DNA of 64,000 bases from Chiayiivirga flava (GCF_014202825.1 NZ_JACHHP010000002.1:372001-436000); one strand, 5' to 3'; numbered from the stretch's first letter, positions 47,161-60,663 are shown. The notes: a model not told the origin generated them from the sequence alone. Made by a program: numbers and translations.

Positions 47161-48921
47161 ATGCATGTCCTGGCTTCCGGCGTCGCCGCGCGCATCCGCG
47201 ACGGCTTCGACGACTACAACGCGCGCTTCGCCGCGATCACGCGCCGTGCGCGGCCGCGTTTCGAGGCACGCGACTGGAGCGGCATGCGCGCCGACCTCGT
47301 CGAACGCATCGAGCTGTACGACGTGAGCGTGGCGCAGACCCAGGCCTGGCTCGACGCCGCGCTCGGCGAGCGCGCGCAGGAGCGCGCGCTGTGGCAGGCG
47401 ATCCGCGACGCGTTCGCCGCGCAGATTGCGCCGCTGCTCGACCAGGAGCTGTACAAGACCTACTTCAACACGCTCACCCGGCGCTTCTTCCGCACGCGCG
47501 GGGTCGACCCGGCCATCGAATTCGTCGCGCTGGACATCGAGCCCACCGACCGCATCACGCATCCGGTCGCGCGCCACAACTACGCCGTGCACGGCGATCT
47601 TGCCGCGGTGTTCGAACGCGTGCTCGCAGGCTACGCGTTCGACGTGCCGTACGCGCACGCCGCGCGCTGCGCCGGGGCGATGGCGGCGTGCATCGCTGCG
47701 CGCTTCGCCACATGGGGTGAGCGCCCACTGGTGGCGCTGGAGCTGCTCGAAACGGTGTTCTTCCGCGAACACCGCGCCTTCCTCGTCGGCCGCGCGTTGG
47801 GCGAGACGCAACACACGCCGTTCACGATCGCGCTCGCGCACGGGCCGGACGGCTTGGTCGTGGACGCGGTGCTGACCGATCGCGACCATCTGGCGCAGGT
47901 CTTCGGCTTCACCCGCAGTTACTTCTTCGCCGACCTTCCCACCGTCGGCGATGCCGTGGTCTTCCTGCGTGCGCTGCTGCCGAAGAAGCCCGTGGACGAG
48001 CTCTACACCGTGCTCGGGCGCGCCAAGCAGGGCAAGACCGAGCGCTACCGCAACTTCTTCCACCACCTGCAGCAGCATCCGGACGAGCGCTTCCGCCATG
48101 CCGACGGCGAACGCGGCATGGTGATGCTGGTGTTCACGCTGCCCTCGTATCCGCTGGTGTTCAAGCTCATCCGCGACCGCTTCGCCTGGCCGAAGGAGAT
48201 GGCGCGCGAGGAGGTGGTCGAGAAATACCGCATCGTGTCGCGCCACGATCGCGCGGGGCGGTTGGTCGATGCGCAGGAGTTCCGCTACCTGCGTTTCGCC
48301 AGGCGGCAATTCGAGGCGCCCCTGCTGGCCGAACTGCTCGACGGCTGCCGCCTCAGCGTGTACGAGGACGGCGACGATATCGTGGTGTCGCACTGCTACG
48401 TCGAGCGCAGGTTGCGGCCGCTCAACCTCTATCTGCGCGAGGTGGCGCCGGACGATGCGTTGCGCGCGGTCGTCGACTACGGCCAGGCGATCAAGGATCT
48501 CGCGCGCAGCGACATCTTTCCCGGCGACCTGCTGCTCAAGAACTTCGGCATCACGCGCAACCGCCGCGCGATCTTCTACGACTACGACGAACTGTGCCTG
48601 GTGCGCGACTGCCGTTTCCGCCGCCTGCCGCAGGCCACCACCGACGACGAGGAGATGCACCACGGCGCGTGGTATCACGTCGACGAGCGCGACGTGTTTC
48701 CCGAACAGTTCCCGCGCTTCCTCGGCCTGACGCCGGCGCAGCAGGAGGCGCTGCTGGCCGCGCACGGCGAGATCTTCGACGTGCGCTGGTGGATCGATCT
48801 GCAGCGCGGTCTGGCAGACTCGCAGCACACCGACGTGCCGCCGTATCCGGAGTCGGCGCGGATCGGGGGAACTCCCGCGCCGCCGCGGGGGTCGAACCTG
48901 CCCGCGACGGTCGCCGTCTGA
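47161..48921 (+). CDS. aceK: Isocitrate dehydrogenase kinase/phosphatase AceK
   Basis: A 586-residue bifunctional enzyme that phosphorylates and dephosphorylates isocitrate dehydrogenase to steer carbon between the TCA and glyoxylate routes. Typical AceK stretches are YKTYFNTLTRRFFRTRGVDP (about 98-118), the nucleotide-binding part GERGMVMLVFTLPSYPLVFK (about 316-335), VEKYRIVSRHDRAGRLVDAQ near 355, and SDIFPGDLLLKNFGITR near 447 with the catalytic Asp/Asn. The protein is of normal length. It lies 2.5 kb downstream of icd rather than in an aceBA operon, and no isocitrate lyase or malate synthase gene is in the window. Confidence 0.97.
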   Translation: MHVLASGVAARIRDGFDDYNARFAAITRRARPRFEARDWSGMRADLVERIELYDVSVAQTQAWLDAALGERAQERALWQAIRDAFAAQIAPLLDQELYKTYFNTLTRRFFRTRGVDPAIEFVALDIEPTDRITHPVARHNYAVHGDLAAVFERVLAGYAFDVPYAHAARCAGAMAACIAARFATWGERPLVALELLETVFFREHRAFLVGRALGETQHTPFTIALAHGPDGLVVDAVLTDRDHLAQVFGFTRSYFFADLPTVGDAVVFLRALLPKKPVDELYTVLGRAKQGKTERYRNFFHHLQQHPDERFRHADGERGMVMLVFTLPSYPLVFKLIRDRFAWPKEMAREEVVEKYRIVSRHDRAGRLVDAQEFRYLRFARRQFEAPLLAELLDGCRLSVYEDGDDIVVSHCYVERRLRPLNLYLREVAPDDALRAVVDYGQAIKDLARSDIFPGDLLLKNFGITRNRRAIFYDYDELCLVRDCRFRRLPQATTDDEEMHHGAWYHVDERDVFPEQFPRFLGLTPAQQEALLAAHGEIFDVRWWIDLQRGLADSQHTDVPPYPESARIGGTPAPPRGSNLPATVAV

Positions 48922-48988
48922 CGCGCATTCCGGATTTTCCGCGGCGCGCGCGCCGCCGCCGCTTTCACGCAATCGAGCAGGAGCCCTC

Positions 48989-49951
<963 letters not shown>

Positions 49952-50010
49952 CGCTGCGCGCGTTCGCGGCAAGCGCGGCGCGCGTCCGGCCGCCCGCAGC
50001 GCACAAAAAA

Positions 50011-50032
50011 GCCGCCGGTTTCCCGGCGGCTT
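50011..50032 (-). terminator. Terminator of the Ax21-family gene
   Basis: An 8-bp GC-rich stem (50011-50018 with 50023-50030) plus flanking A/T pairs. On the minus strand it is followed by TTTTTT, so it is a normal terminator for the gene at 50057-50623. It may also end the plus-strand lipoprotein gene. Confidence 0.88.
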
Positions 50033-50056
50033 CGATGCAACAGGACAACACAACCG

Positions 50057-50623
50057 TCAGAAGCTGAGGCGCGGCCCCACGAAATACTCGTTGCCGCCAT
50101 CGGCCAGGGTGGCCTGCGCCACGATGCCGAACGCCGGGGTGAACTTGTACTGGCCGCCGAGCTTGCCGTAGAAGTCGCCCGAGCCGCTTTCGATGTCGAT
50201 GTAGCCCGCCGCCGCGTACGTTTCGAAGCGGTCGCCGAACGCGGAGCGCACGCCGACTTCGGCTTCGTAGCCGTCCGACTTCACATCACCGAGCACCGGG
50301 ATGTCCACCGAGGCTTCCACGTAGTTTGCGCGGACGACCAGATCGCTGTTGTCGCTGATGCCGGTGTTCCAGCCCACGCCCAGGCGCCAGGTGTCGGCGT
50401 CGATGCTTGTGTTGTCCAGTTCGCTCTGGCCGTAGCCGCCGTAGATGTGGAAATTCTCGCCCAGTGCGGCCGAACCGTTGGCCACCCAGCCGTCGGAATT
50501 GGTGCCGCCGTCGATGTCGAACTTCTGCCAGCCGCCTTCGATGTAGCTATAGCTCAGATCGGCCGCCTGCGCGCCGAACGGCAGTGCGAGTGCGAGGGCC
50601 AGGGCAGTGAGGGTGCGTTTCAT
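50057..50623 (-). CDS. Ax21-family outer-membrane protein
   Basis: A 188-residue secreted beta-barrel protein. A signal peptide (about 1-20, ALALPFGAQA) precedes a run of alternating strands with aromatic ends, closing with FVGPRLSF, the C-terminal Phe used by the BAM machinery. The beginning LSYSYIEGGWQKFDIDGG and NFHIYGGYGQSELD fit the Ax21 family of Xanthomonas and Stenotrophomonas, small outer-membrane proteins at one time linked to quorum sensing and motility. The size (about 190) agrees. The gene is single, with its own terminator. Confidence 0.88.
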   Translation of the reverse strand: MKRTLTALALALALPFGAQAADLSYSYIEGGWQKFDIDGGTNSDGWVANGSAALGENFHIYGGYGQSELDNTSIDADTWRLGVGWNTGISDNSDLVVRANYVEASVDIPVLGDVKSDGYEAEVGVRSAFGDRFETYAAAGYIDIESGSGDFYGKLGGQYKFTPAFGIVAQATLADGGNEYFVGPRLSF

Positions 50624-50740
50624 GGTGAATCTCCGTCAGAAGTGTTCCCGGCCGTCGATGGCCGGGGCGCAGGATGCGGGCGGGGGAGTAACGCAGGCCT
50701 GAACTTGCGTGCCGAAATGACGGATGGCACAGGGAAATGT

Positions 50741-51220
50741 TCAGGATTCGTTACGTTCCGACGCGTCCGCGAAGTCGTTCTGGCGCCAGGCCTCGTACAC
50801 CGTCACCGCCACCGCGTTGGAGAGGTTGAGGCTGCGGTTATGCGGCCGCATCGGCAGCCGCAGCCGGCAGTCCGGTGCGATGCGCTGCCACAGCGCGTCC
50901 GGCAGGCCGCGTGTTTCCGGACCGAACAGCAACGCATCGTCGGCACGGTAGGCGATGCGGTCGTAACGCACCGTGCCGCGCGTGGAGAACGCGAATACGC
51001 GCGCCGGGTTCACCGCGGCGAGGAAGGCCGCGAAGTCCGCATGCACCTGCAGCTGCGCGTATTCGTGGTAGTCGAGCCCGGCGCGGCGCAGTCTGGCGTC
51101 ATCGAGCGCAAACCCCAGCGGTTCGATCAGATGCAGGCGCGCACCGGCGTTCGCGCACAGCCGGATGACGTTGCCGGTGTTGGGCGGGATCTCGGGTTCG
51201 AACAGCACGACGTGCAGCAT
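50741..51220 (-). CDS. trmL: tRNA (cytidine/uridine-2'-O-)-methyltransferase TrmL
   Basis: A 159-residue SPOUT methyltransferase. The motifs EIPPNTGNVIRLCANAGA (about 10-26), FGPETRGLP (about 99) and RSLNLSNAVAVTVYEAWRQN near 130 match TrmL, which methylates the 2'-O of residue 34 in tRNA-Leu. The ATG at 51220 gives the usual MLHVVLFEPE start; the upstream in-frame part overlaps lysR and is not coding. It is 56 bp downstream of the lysR gene on the same strand. Confidence 0.94.
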   Translation of the reverse strand: MLHVVLFEPEIPPNTGNVIRLCANAGARLHLIEPLGFALDDARLRRAGLDYHEYAQLQVHADFAAFLAAVNPARVFAFSTRGTVRYDRIAYRADDALLFGPETRGLPDALWQRIAPDCRLRLPMRPHNRSLNLSNAVAVTVYEAWRQNDFADASERNES

Positions 51221-51276
51221 CGGGCGATTATCCGCCCTCGACGTACGCGTTGCAGCCGACCCGCGCCCGGCCGCGT

Positions 51277-52260
51277 TCAGCCGCCGCGCGCTGCCTGGCG
51301 CACGTCGGCGGCGGGCTCGTCCCGGTCCGGCGCGATGGCCTGCAGCAACTCGCGCAGCACCGCACAGGCGCCCGCGCTGGGATCGGCGTGACGCGCGCGC
51401 AGCAGGCCGAACGGCAACGGCGGCATCTCGAACGGCAGCGCGATGGCCTGCAGCAGCCCGCGCTGCAGATAGGGCTCGGCCAGCGAGTGCGGCAACAGCA
51501 CGATCAGATCGAGCGTGCGCGCCAGTTCCGCCGCACCGGCGTGCAGCGGCAGCTCGATGACATCGCTGGGGAACGGGAACCCCGCCGTCACCATCGCCGC
51601 CTCGGCCAGCTGGCGCAGCGGCTCGTCGCGCGCCGGCAGCGCCCAGGCGCAGTCCATCAGCGCCACGCCGCTGGCGCCGTCGGCACACAGCTGCGGGTGG
51701 GCGGGATGCACGAGCGCGTGCACGTGCTCGTTGCCGGCCGGCACATACTCGAAGCGCTCCAGGTCCATCGCGGCGGACGGGTGCACGAGGGCGAAATCGA
51801 TGTAGCCGGCGCCGAGCGCATCGAGCAGGACATCCGAGCCCTCCACCTGCAACTCGATCGACAGTTCCGGCGTGCTGGCCCGCACCCGTTGCAGCGCCCG
51901 CGCGACCAGCCGCTGGCTCGCCCCGGGCACCATTCCCACCGCCACGTGGCCGCGTTCGCCCAGGCGCAAGGCGCGGATGGTTTCGAAGGCCGACTGCAGG
52001 CCGATCATCACGTCGTGGGCGAACCGTTCCAGCACTTCGCCGTACACGGTCGGATGCAGGCCGCGCGAGGTACGGTCGAACAGGCGCACGCCGAAGCCCG
52101 ATTCGAGTTCCTTCAGCGATTTGGTGACCGCCGACTGGGTCAGCCCGAGTTTTTCGGCCGTACTGCTGATCGACCCGTTTTCCACCAGATGCAGCAGCAT
52201 GTCCAGCTGCTGGACGCGCAGCATCGAACGTCGTTGCAGGTGCAGGTGCTGTTCCGGCAT
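51277..52260 (-). CDS. LysR-family transcriptional regulator
   Basis: A 327-residue regulator. The winged helix-turn-helix (about 13-75) contains ISSTAEKLGLTQSAVTKSLK followed by ELESGFGVRLFDRTSRG. The effector domain (about 100-305) has the two-lobe periplasmic-binding fold, here with DLIVLLPHSLAEP. The overall type is that of GbpR/CbnR-like regulators of metabolic genes. It is divergent from the large thrombospondin-repeat protein, so by the common LysR rule it may regulate that gene or itself; the shared 320-bp region is the place for its sites. Confidence 0.92.
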   Translation of the reverse strand: MPEQHLHLQRRSMLRVQQLDMLLHLVENGSISSTAEKLGLTQSAVTKSLKELESGFGVRLFDRTSRGLHPTVYGEVLERFAHDVMIGLQSAFETIRALRLGERGHVAVGMVPGASQRLVARALQRVRASTPELSIELQVEGSDVLLDALGAGYIDFALVHPSAAMDLERFEYVPAGNEHVHALVHPAHPQLCADGASGVALMDCAWALPARDEPLRQLAEAAMVTAGFPFPSDVIELPLHAGAAELARTLDLIVLLPHSLAEPYLQRGLLQAIALPFEMPPLPFGLLRARHADPSAGACAVLRELLQAIAPDRDEPAADVRQAARGG

Positions 52261-52580
52261 GACCGCGGTGTGGAGCCCGTCACAGAAATGTTGAACGATT
52301 GTTTCAGATTACCGCGAAATTATCTGCGATGCAGGTCTCCGAACCGGATCGGCGACTGCGATATTCATCACATCCCCGAAAAATCAACCGTTTTGCCCGA
52401 GCGCGGCGCGGCGGCACCGGTCGCGGCGGCGCCGCCCGCGAAAATCCCTTCATCGCCGCATGAATTTGTTTCATTGGTCGGTGCATTTACGCCGCGTTAG
52501 CGTGAAAGCGCAAACCCCCGGCACTGCGCGAATACTCGCGTGACCGGGCTTTCGGCGCCCTCAACAGGGGAGGAAAGACC
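52261..52580. promoter_or_regulatory. Divergent regulatory region between lysR and the thrombospondin-repeat gene
   Basis: A 320-bp gene-free stretch that is more AT-rich than the surroundings near 52285-52385. It has the imperfect inverted repeat TTGAAC-GATT-GTTTCA at 52291-52306, a possible LysR-type binding site close to the lysR start. The strong ribosome binding site GGGAGGAA precedes ATG 52581. No clear -35/-10 pair can be named by eye. Confidence 0.42.
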
Positions 52581-55403
<2,823 letters not shown>

Positions 55404-55501
55404 GACGAGATGCCCTCGGGCGGGCGGGAGACGGATCTCCCGCCCCCACCCGGACTCCCAGGCAACGGCCGCGTTCTGCATCGTGGCCGCTTCCCCTCTT
55501 G

Positions 55502-55529
55502 CCCCGGCCGCGCGCCGGGGTTCTTTTTT
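55502..55529 (+). terminator. Intrinsic terminator after the thrombospondin-repeat gene
   Basis: A 7-bp stem CCCCGGC/GCCGGGG (55502-55508 with 55514-55520) is followed by TTCTTTTTT. It lies about 99 bp after the stop codon and is the only strong terminator in the 193-bp gap before the next (minus-strand) gene. Confidence 0.88.
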
Positions 55530-55596
55530 GCCGCTGCCGGCTACCGGCTGCGCGCTGCCTGCAGCCCCGCTCCGCCGCGTGCCGGTCTTCCGTGGG

Positions 55597-56388
55597 TCAG
55601 GGCATGGCCGGCGGGCAGTCGGTCAGCGGTTCGTCGCGCAACGCCCGCCACCTCTCGTCCGTCACCACGCGTTCGGCATCGAGCGGAAAATCGATGCGTG
55701 CGGGCAGGTTGGCGCGCCGGTCCACGCGCACGCTCGTGAGTCCTTCGAACCGCATCAGGCGGCGGTCGCTGTTGCGGTAGGCCACGTCGATGTCGGAGGC
55801 AAACCAGCCGAGCAGACCGTCCAGGGACAGGCGGAACACGCTCGCCGGCATCCCCTGCAACGTTTGCTCGCGCAGCTTCACGAGCTCGAACGCATACGCC
55901 TTGCCGCGGCTGGGCACGAGGAAATCGATCGTCAGCGTCTCGCCCGCCTGCAGCGCATCCCAGCGGCTGCGGATGAACTCGTCGAACCCCGCGTCCACCA
56001 CCAGCGACGGCCCGCGCGGGATCGCCACTTCGGCCGGCGCGCCGTCGGCGGCGAAGCCGAAAAACGCCACGAGTCCGTCGTCCGCGTGCCGCGCGCCTTC
56101 GACATAGCCGACGTGCGCGTCCTCCATGCGGAACGCGGGCGTGGCGGGCGTATCGCCGTAGTCGAGCGTCTTGCGCCCGAAGGCGCGGCCGTCCGGACAG
56201 CGGTAGAGCACGATGCGTTCGCGCGCGACGCCACGCTCGCGTCGCACCACGTGATGCTCGGTGTAGAGCGGCACGCCGCTCTCGATGCCGACGGCGTCGC
56301 CACGCGTTTCGACGAATTCGGCCGACGCGTTCGGTGCCGGCAGCGTCGCGCCGGCGAGTGCGAGTGCGAGGAGGCGAACGCGGATCAC
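55597..56388 (-). CDS. Secreted protein of unknown function
   Basis: A 263-residue protein with a signal peptide (about 1-22, LLALALAGATLPAPNASA). The mature part has ERIVLYRCPDGRAFGRKTLD, GPSLVVDAGFDEFIRSRWDA and a beta-rich middle; it may form a beta sandwich. No family was recognised with certainty. The start is a GTG at 56388 that overlaps the stop of the upstream SDR gene (GTGA), which supports that start and shows an operon with it. No enzyme motif is visible. Confidence 0.78.
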   Translation of the reverse strand: MIRVRLLALALAGATLPAPNASAEFVETRGDAVGIESGVPLYTEHHVVRRERGVARERIVLYRCPDGRAFGRKTLDYGDTPATPAFRMEDAHVGYVEGARHADDGLVAFFGFAADGAPAEVAIPRGPSLVVDAGFDEFIRSRWDALQAGETLTIDFLVPSRGKAYAFELVKLREQTLQGMPASVFRLSLDGLLGWFASDIDVAYRNSDRRLMRFEGLTSVRVDRRANLPARIDFPLDAERVVTDERWRALRDEPLTDCPPAMP

Positions 56389-57083
56389 CAGGGCAGGTCG
56401 TGACCCTGCCAGTCGCGGAAGCGACCGCTGGTCTTGAGCGTGAGGGCGTCGATCTCGCGCAGCATGCCGGCCACCGCCACGGCCGGGTCCACCTGTGCGT
56501 TCGGGCCGCCCATGTCGGTGCGCGCCCAGCCCGGGTGCAGCAGCAACACCGGGATGCCGTCCGGCTCCAGCGCGTGCGCGAGTTGCACCATGCCCATGTT
56601 CAGCGCGGCCTTCGAGATCGAATAACTCGGCGTGCCGAAGCTGCCGCAGTGGCCGATCGAGCCGAGCTGGCTGCTGACGTTGGCGACTTTCGGCGTGGTG
56701 CCGCGGCGCAGCAGATCGGCACACGCCTGCGTCACCAGCACCGGTCCGACCGCGTTGACCCGGAACGTGTGCTCCATCGTCTGCACATCGAGGCTGCCGA
56801 AGCGCTCGCCCGGGACCAGCACGCCGGCGTTGTTGATCAACGTGTCGAGACCGTCGAACACGAGCGCGGTCTCGCGCACGAGTTCGTCGATCGTCGCCGG
56901 TTGCGACACGTCGAGCGGCAGCACGTGCAGCCGGCCCGGGTGTGCGGCCGCAAGATGGTTGAGCGCGTTGGCCTTTGCCGGATCGCGGCAGGTGGCGACG
57001 ACATGCGCCCCGCGCGCCAGCAGCTGGGTGGCGAACTCCAGGCCGAGGCCGCGGTTGGCACCGGTGATGAGGATGCGTTGCAT
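56385..57083 (-). CDS. Short-chain dehydrogenase/reductase
   Basis: A 232-residue SDR. The cofactor motif TGANRGLG (about 7-14), NNAG (about 86), and the active-site YSISKAALN (Tyr about 156, Lys about 160) are all present. The PGWARTDMGGP tail motif fits the sniffer-/CsgA-like carbonyl reductase group. The ATG at 57083 follows GGAGGC at the right spacing, whereas an upstream in-frame start would add a non-homologous stretch. It is coupled to the unknown secreted protein downstream. The substrate is unknown. Confidence 0.9.
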   Translation of the reverse strand: MQRILITGANRGLGLEFATQLLARGAHVVATCRDPAKANALNHLAAAHPGRLHVLPLDVSQPATIDELVRETALVFDGLDTLINNAGVLVPGERFGSLDVQTMEHTFRVNAVGPVLVTQACADLLRRGTTPKVANVSSQLGSIGHCGSFGTPSYSISKAALNMGMVQLAHALEPDGIPVLLLHPGWARTDMGGPNAQVDPAVAVAGMLREIDALTLKTSGRFRDWQGHDLPW

Positions 57084-57269
57084 GGAAGCCTCCGTAAACG
57101 ACGGCACACGGCCGGGTTGGCGCCAGTCTATCTACGCATCGGCACGACGCGCGGTTGCAGCCGGACGCTCGTTCCGCGTGTGCACCGTGCCGAAGGTCAT
57201 GCGGCGCGCCCGGCGCGTGTCTCCGGTAGCATGACGGGCTGTTCGAAATCGTCGTCTCCGGAGTTCCGC

Positions 57270-60113
57270 ATGTCGCAGCCGTCCCGCATCGGGCGCGTTC
57301 TCGCGCTTTCCTCGACCCTCGCGTTCGCGCTCGCAGGCACCACGCACGCGAAGGTCGACGTCGACATTCCGTTCCAGGAATTCACCCTGCCCAACGGCCT
57401 GCGCGTGATCGTGCACGAGGACCGCAAGGCGCCGGTGGTGGCGGTCAACATCTGGTACCACGTCGGTTCGAAGGACGAGCCGGTCGGCAAGAGCGGCTTC
57501 GCGCACCTGTTTGAACATCTGATGTTCCAGGGCTCGGAGAACCACGACGGCGAATTCTTCGGACCGTTCGAACTGGTCGGCGCCACCAACCAGAACGGCA
57601 CCACCAATTCCGACCGCACCAACTATTTCCAGAACGTGCCGACCACCGCGCTCGACATGGCGCTGTGGATGGAGTCCGACCGCATGGGGCATCTGCTCGG
57701 CGCGGTCACGCAGGAACTGCTCGACGAGCAGCGTGGCGTGGTGCAGAACGAAAAGCGCCAGGGCGAGAATCAGCCCTACGGTCGCGTCTGGGACCAGCTC
57801 TCGCGCTCGATGTACCCGGTGTCGCATCCGTACCACCACTCGGTCATCGGCTCGATGGAGGATCTGAACTCCGCCTCGCTCGACGACGTGAAGACCTGGT
57901 TCCGCGACTGGTACGGCCCGAACAACGCCGTGCTCGTGCTGGCCGGCGACATCGACCTCGCCACCGCCAAGGCCAAGACGCTCGACTACTTCGGCGACAT
58001 CCCGGCCAGTGCCACGGTGCCGAAACTGCCGACCAACATCGCGCCGCGCACCGAGTCCACGCGCGAGACGATGACCGACCGCGTCGCGCAGCCGCGCATC
58101 TACCGCGCCTGGAACGTGCCCGAATTCGGCAACGCCCAGCTCGACCACCTGCAACTGGTGGCGCAGATCCTCGGCGGCAGCAAGTCCTCGCGCCTGGACC
58201 GCCGCCTCGTGCACCAGGACAAGCTGGTCGACAGCGTCAGCGCGTTCGCGATGGGCTCGGAGCTCGGGTCGGGCTTTGCGATCATCGCCAACGTGCGCAA
58301 CGGCGTCGACGTGAAGAAGGTCGAAGCGGTGCTGGCCGAGGAAGTGAAGAAGTTCGTTGCCGACGGTCCCACGCAGGCCGAACTCGACCAGGCCCGCATC
58401 GTGTTCGAGGCCGGTTTCGTGCGCGGCGTCGAGCGCATCGGCGGCTTCGGCGGCAAGGCCGACGTGCTGGCCGAATGCGCGGTCTTCATGGACGATCCGG
58501 GCTGCTTCCGCGACAGCCTCGCCACGCTCGACAAGGCCACCACGGCCGATCTCAAGGCCGCCGCGGCGAAGTGGCTGGCGCAGGGCGACCACACCCTCGT
58601 CGTGGAACCGGGCGACACCTCGGCCGCGTCCGCGCCGGAACCCGAACGCGTCGCCACCGAAAGCGATAAGGCACAGCCCGAGAAGGTGCTGCTGCCGGAT
58701 CCGAACTTCACCGTGGTTGCCTCGAAGGTCGATCGCAGCAAGGGCGTGCCGGAGACCAAGTCGTTCCCCGACCTGCGCTTCCCGGCGCTGCAGCGCGCGA
58801 CACTCTCCAACGGCATCGACGTGATCCTGGCCGAGCGGCACGAGATCCCCGTGGTGCAGCTTTCGATGGAGTTCGACGCCGGCTACACCGCCGACCTCGG
58901 CCGCAAGCTCGGCACCGCCAGCTTCACGATGGGCATGCTCGACGAAGGCGCGGCCGGTCTCGACGCGCTCGCGCTCGCCGACCGCACCCAGAGCCTCGGT
59001 GCGGTGATCGGCGCCGGTGCCTCGCTCGACGGCAGCAACGTATACGTCTCTGCACTCAAGCCGCAACTCGATCCGTCGCTGTCGCTGTTCGCCGACGTGA
59101 TCCGCAAGCCGGACTTCGCCGACAAGGAAATCGACCGCGTGCGCCAGACCTGGCTGGCCGGCATCGCGCAGGAAAAGACGCGCCCCAACGGCGTGGCCAA
59201 CCGCGTGCTGCCGCCGCTGCTGTACGGCAAGGGCCATCCCTACGCGATTCCCTTCAGCGGCAGCGGCGACGAGGCCTCGATCAAGGCGCTCGAGCGCGAC
59301 GACCTCGTCGCCTTCCACCGTGACTTCATCCGTCCGGACAACGCCACGCTGATCGTCGTCGGCGACACCACGCTCAAAGAGATCGTGCCGCTGCTGGAAA
59401 AACATTTCGCCGACTGGAAGGCGCCGGAGAAGAAACTGCCCGTCATCGAGGTGGCGAAAGTCGAGCTGCAGCCCAAGCCGCGCGTGTTCCTCATCGATCA
59501 GCCCGGCGCGGTGCAGGCCAATATCCTCGTCGGCCAGGTAGTGAACCCGACCGGCGATCCGAAGGCGCTCGACTTCGACATCGCCAACGGCGTGCTCGGT
59601 GGCGAGTTCTCCTCGCGCCTCAACATGAAACTGCGCGAGGAAAAGCAGTGGGCGTACGGCGCCTACAGCTACGCCATCGGCGCCAAGGGCCAGCGCCCGT
59701 GGATCGCGTCGGCGGCAGTGCAGATCGACAGGACCGCCGATTCGATCCGCGAGCTGCAGACCGACATCGCGCAGTTCGCGAGCAACGCGCAGGCCGCGAG
59801 CGACGACGAGATTGCGAAGATCAAGCGCACCAACGTGCTCAGCCTGCCCGGCTCCTACGAAACCGCCGGCGCGGTGATGGGTGCGATCGGCGGCATCGTG
59901 CGCTACGGCCGTCCCGACAACTACGTCGAAACGCTCAAGGAACGCACCGAAGCGGTGAGCGCCGAGGCCGTGCACGCGGCGGCCGGCCTGCTCAAGCCCG
60001 ATGCGCTGACCTGGGTGGTGGTCGGCGACCTGTCGAAGATCGAACAGCCGGTGCGCGATCTGAAGCTGGGCGAGGTCAGCGTGCTCGACGCCGACGGCAA
60101 GCCGCTGCGCTGA
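57270..60113 (+). CDS. Secreted M16 zinc peptidase (pitrilysin family), two-domain
   Basis: A 947-residue protein with a signal peptide (about 1-27, ending THAK) and two M16 halves. The first half has the inverse zinc motif HLFEH (about 78-82) and the downstream Glu in QRGVVQNEKRQ near 160, so it is expected to be active. The second half (about 510-947) starts with ATLSNGIDVILAERHEIPVV and lacks the zinc motif, which is usual for the non-catalytic partner. The product is periplasmic or secreted and may degrade peptides or signal sequences. The gene stands alone between a minus-strand SDR operon and a small lipoprotein gene. Confidence 0.94.
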   Translation: MSQPSRIGRVLALSSTLAFALAGTTHAKVDVDIPFQEFTLPNGLRVIVHEDRKAPVVAVNIWYHVGSKDEPVGKSGFAHLFEHLMFQGSENHDGEFFGPFELVGATNQNGTTNSDRTNYFQNVPTTALDMALWMESDRMGHLLGAVTQELLDEQRGVVQNEKRQGENQPYGRVWDQLSRSMYPVSHPYHHSVIGSMEDLNSASLDDVKTWFRDWYGPNNAVLVLAGDIDLATAKAKTLDYFGDIPASATVPKLPTNIAPRTESTRETMTDRVAQPRIYRAWNVPEFGNAQLDHLQLVAQILGGSKSSRLDRRLVHQDKLVDSVSAFAMGSELGSGFAIIANVRNGVDVKKVEAVLAEEVKKFVADGPTQAELDQARIVFEAGFVRGVERIGGFGGKADVLAECAVFMDDPGCFRDSLATLDKATTADLKAAAAKWLAQGDHTLVVEPGDTSAASAPEPERVATESDKAQPEKVLLPDPNFTVVASKVDRSKGVPETKSFPDLRFPALQRATLSNGIDVILAERHEIPVVQLSMEFDAGYTADLGRKLGTASFTMGMLDEGAAGLDALALADRTQSLGAVIGAGASLDGSNVYVSALKPQLDPSLSLFADVIRKPDFADKEIDRVRQTWLAGIAQEKTRPNGVANRVLPPLLYGKGHPYAIPFSGSGDEASIKALERDDLVAFHRDFIRPDNATLIVVGDTTLKEIVPLLEKHFADWKAPEKKLPVIEVAKVELQPKPRVFLIDQPGAVQANILVGQVVNPTGDPKALDFDIANGVLGGEFSSRLNMKLREEKQWAYGAYSYAIGAKGQRPWIASAAVQIDRTADSIRELQTDIAQFASNAQAASDDEIAKIKRTNVLSLPGSYETAGAVMGAIGGIVRYGRPDNYVETLKERTEAVSAEAVHAAAGLLKPDALTWVVVGDLSKIEQPVRDLKLGEVSVLDADGKPLR

Positions 60114-60227
60114 TCGTCCGCGGGTACGTCGCAGCGTCGCGACGTGCCCGCAAACGTTCATCCCGCAGCCATCCAGCGCGCGACCGCGGGTGACATACTG
60201 CCGCGGCTCATCCACGGGACCGTGTCC

Positions 60228-60650
60228 ATGTCGCGCTACGCCCTGCTTGCCGCTTCGCTCGCTCTCTCGCTCGGTGCCTGCACCTGGGTCAAGATGGATC
60301 CCGACGGCGCGACCGTGCGCGTCGCGCGTGCCGGCGACAGCCTCGCCGGCTGCACCCGAAAAGGCGAGGTCGCGGTGAGCGTGCGCGACCGCGTCGGCTT
60401 CTACGAGCGCAACGACCTCAAGGTGCGCGACGAACTCGAAACGATGGCACGCAACGAGGCATCGAGCCTCGCCGCCGACACGGTGCAGCCGCTGAACCAA
60501 CCGAGCGCCGGCGAGCAGCGGTTCGCGGCCTACGCCTGCGGCAGCGGTTACCGACCGCGCACCGCGGACCAGCCGGCGGATGCGCCGCCGCGCCAGGACG
60601 AGGCCGAGACCTTCCCGATCCGCGAGAACGATGCAGCGATGCCGAAGTGA
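60228..60650 (+). CDS. DUF4156-type lipoprotein
   Basis: A 140-residue lipoprotein with signal peptide and lipobox LGAC (Cys about 18). The body matches the DUF4156 pattern: CTWVKMDPDGATVRVARAGD, AGCTRKGEVAVSVRDRVGFY, and MARNEASSLAADTVQPL. The function of the family is unknown; members are often envelope-stress associated. It is 115 bp after the M16 peptidase and converges with the secreted hydrolase gene. Confidence 0.88.
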   Translation: MSRYALLAASLALSLGACTWVKMDPDGATVRVARAGDSLAGCTRKGEVAVSVRDRVGFYERNDLKVRDELETMARNEASSLAADTVQPLNQPSAGEQRFAAYACGSGYRPRTADQPADAPPRQDEAETFPIRENDAAMPK

Positions 60651-60663
60651 GGGCGTCGCTCGA

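Noticed and set aside
50690-50720. A possible sigma-54 promoter (CGGCACG-CAAG-TTCA) in front of the Ax21-family gene.
   Set aside because: The -12 half lacks the required G and no TTGCA palindrome is nearby.
57132-60500. A 1122-residue minus-strand open frame opposite the M16 peptidase.
   Set aside because: High-GC antisense shadow; the plus-strand protein has clear zinc and family motifs.
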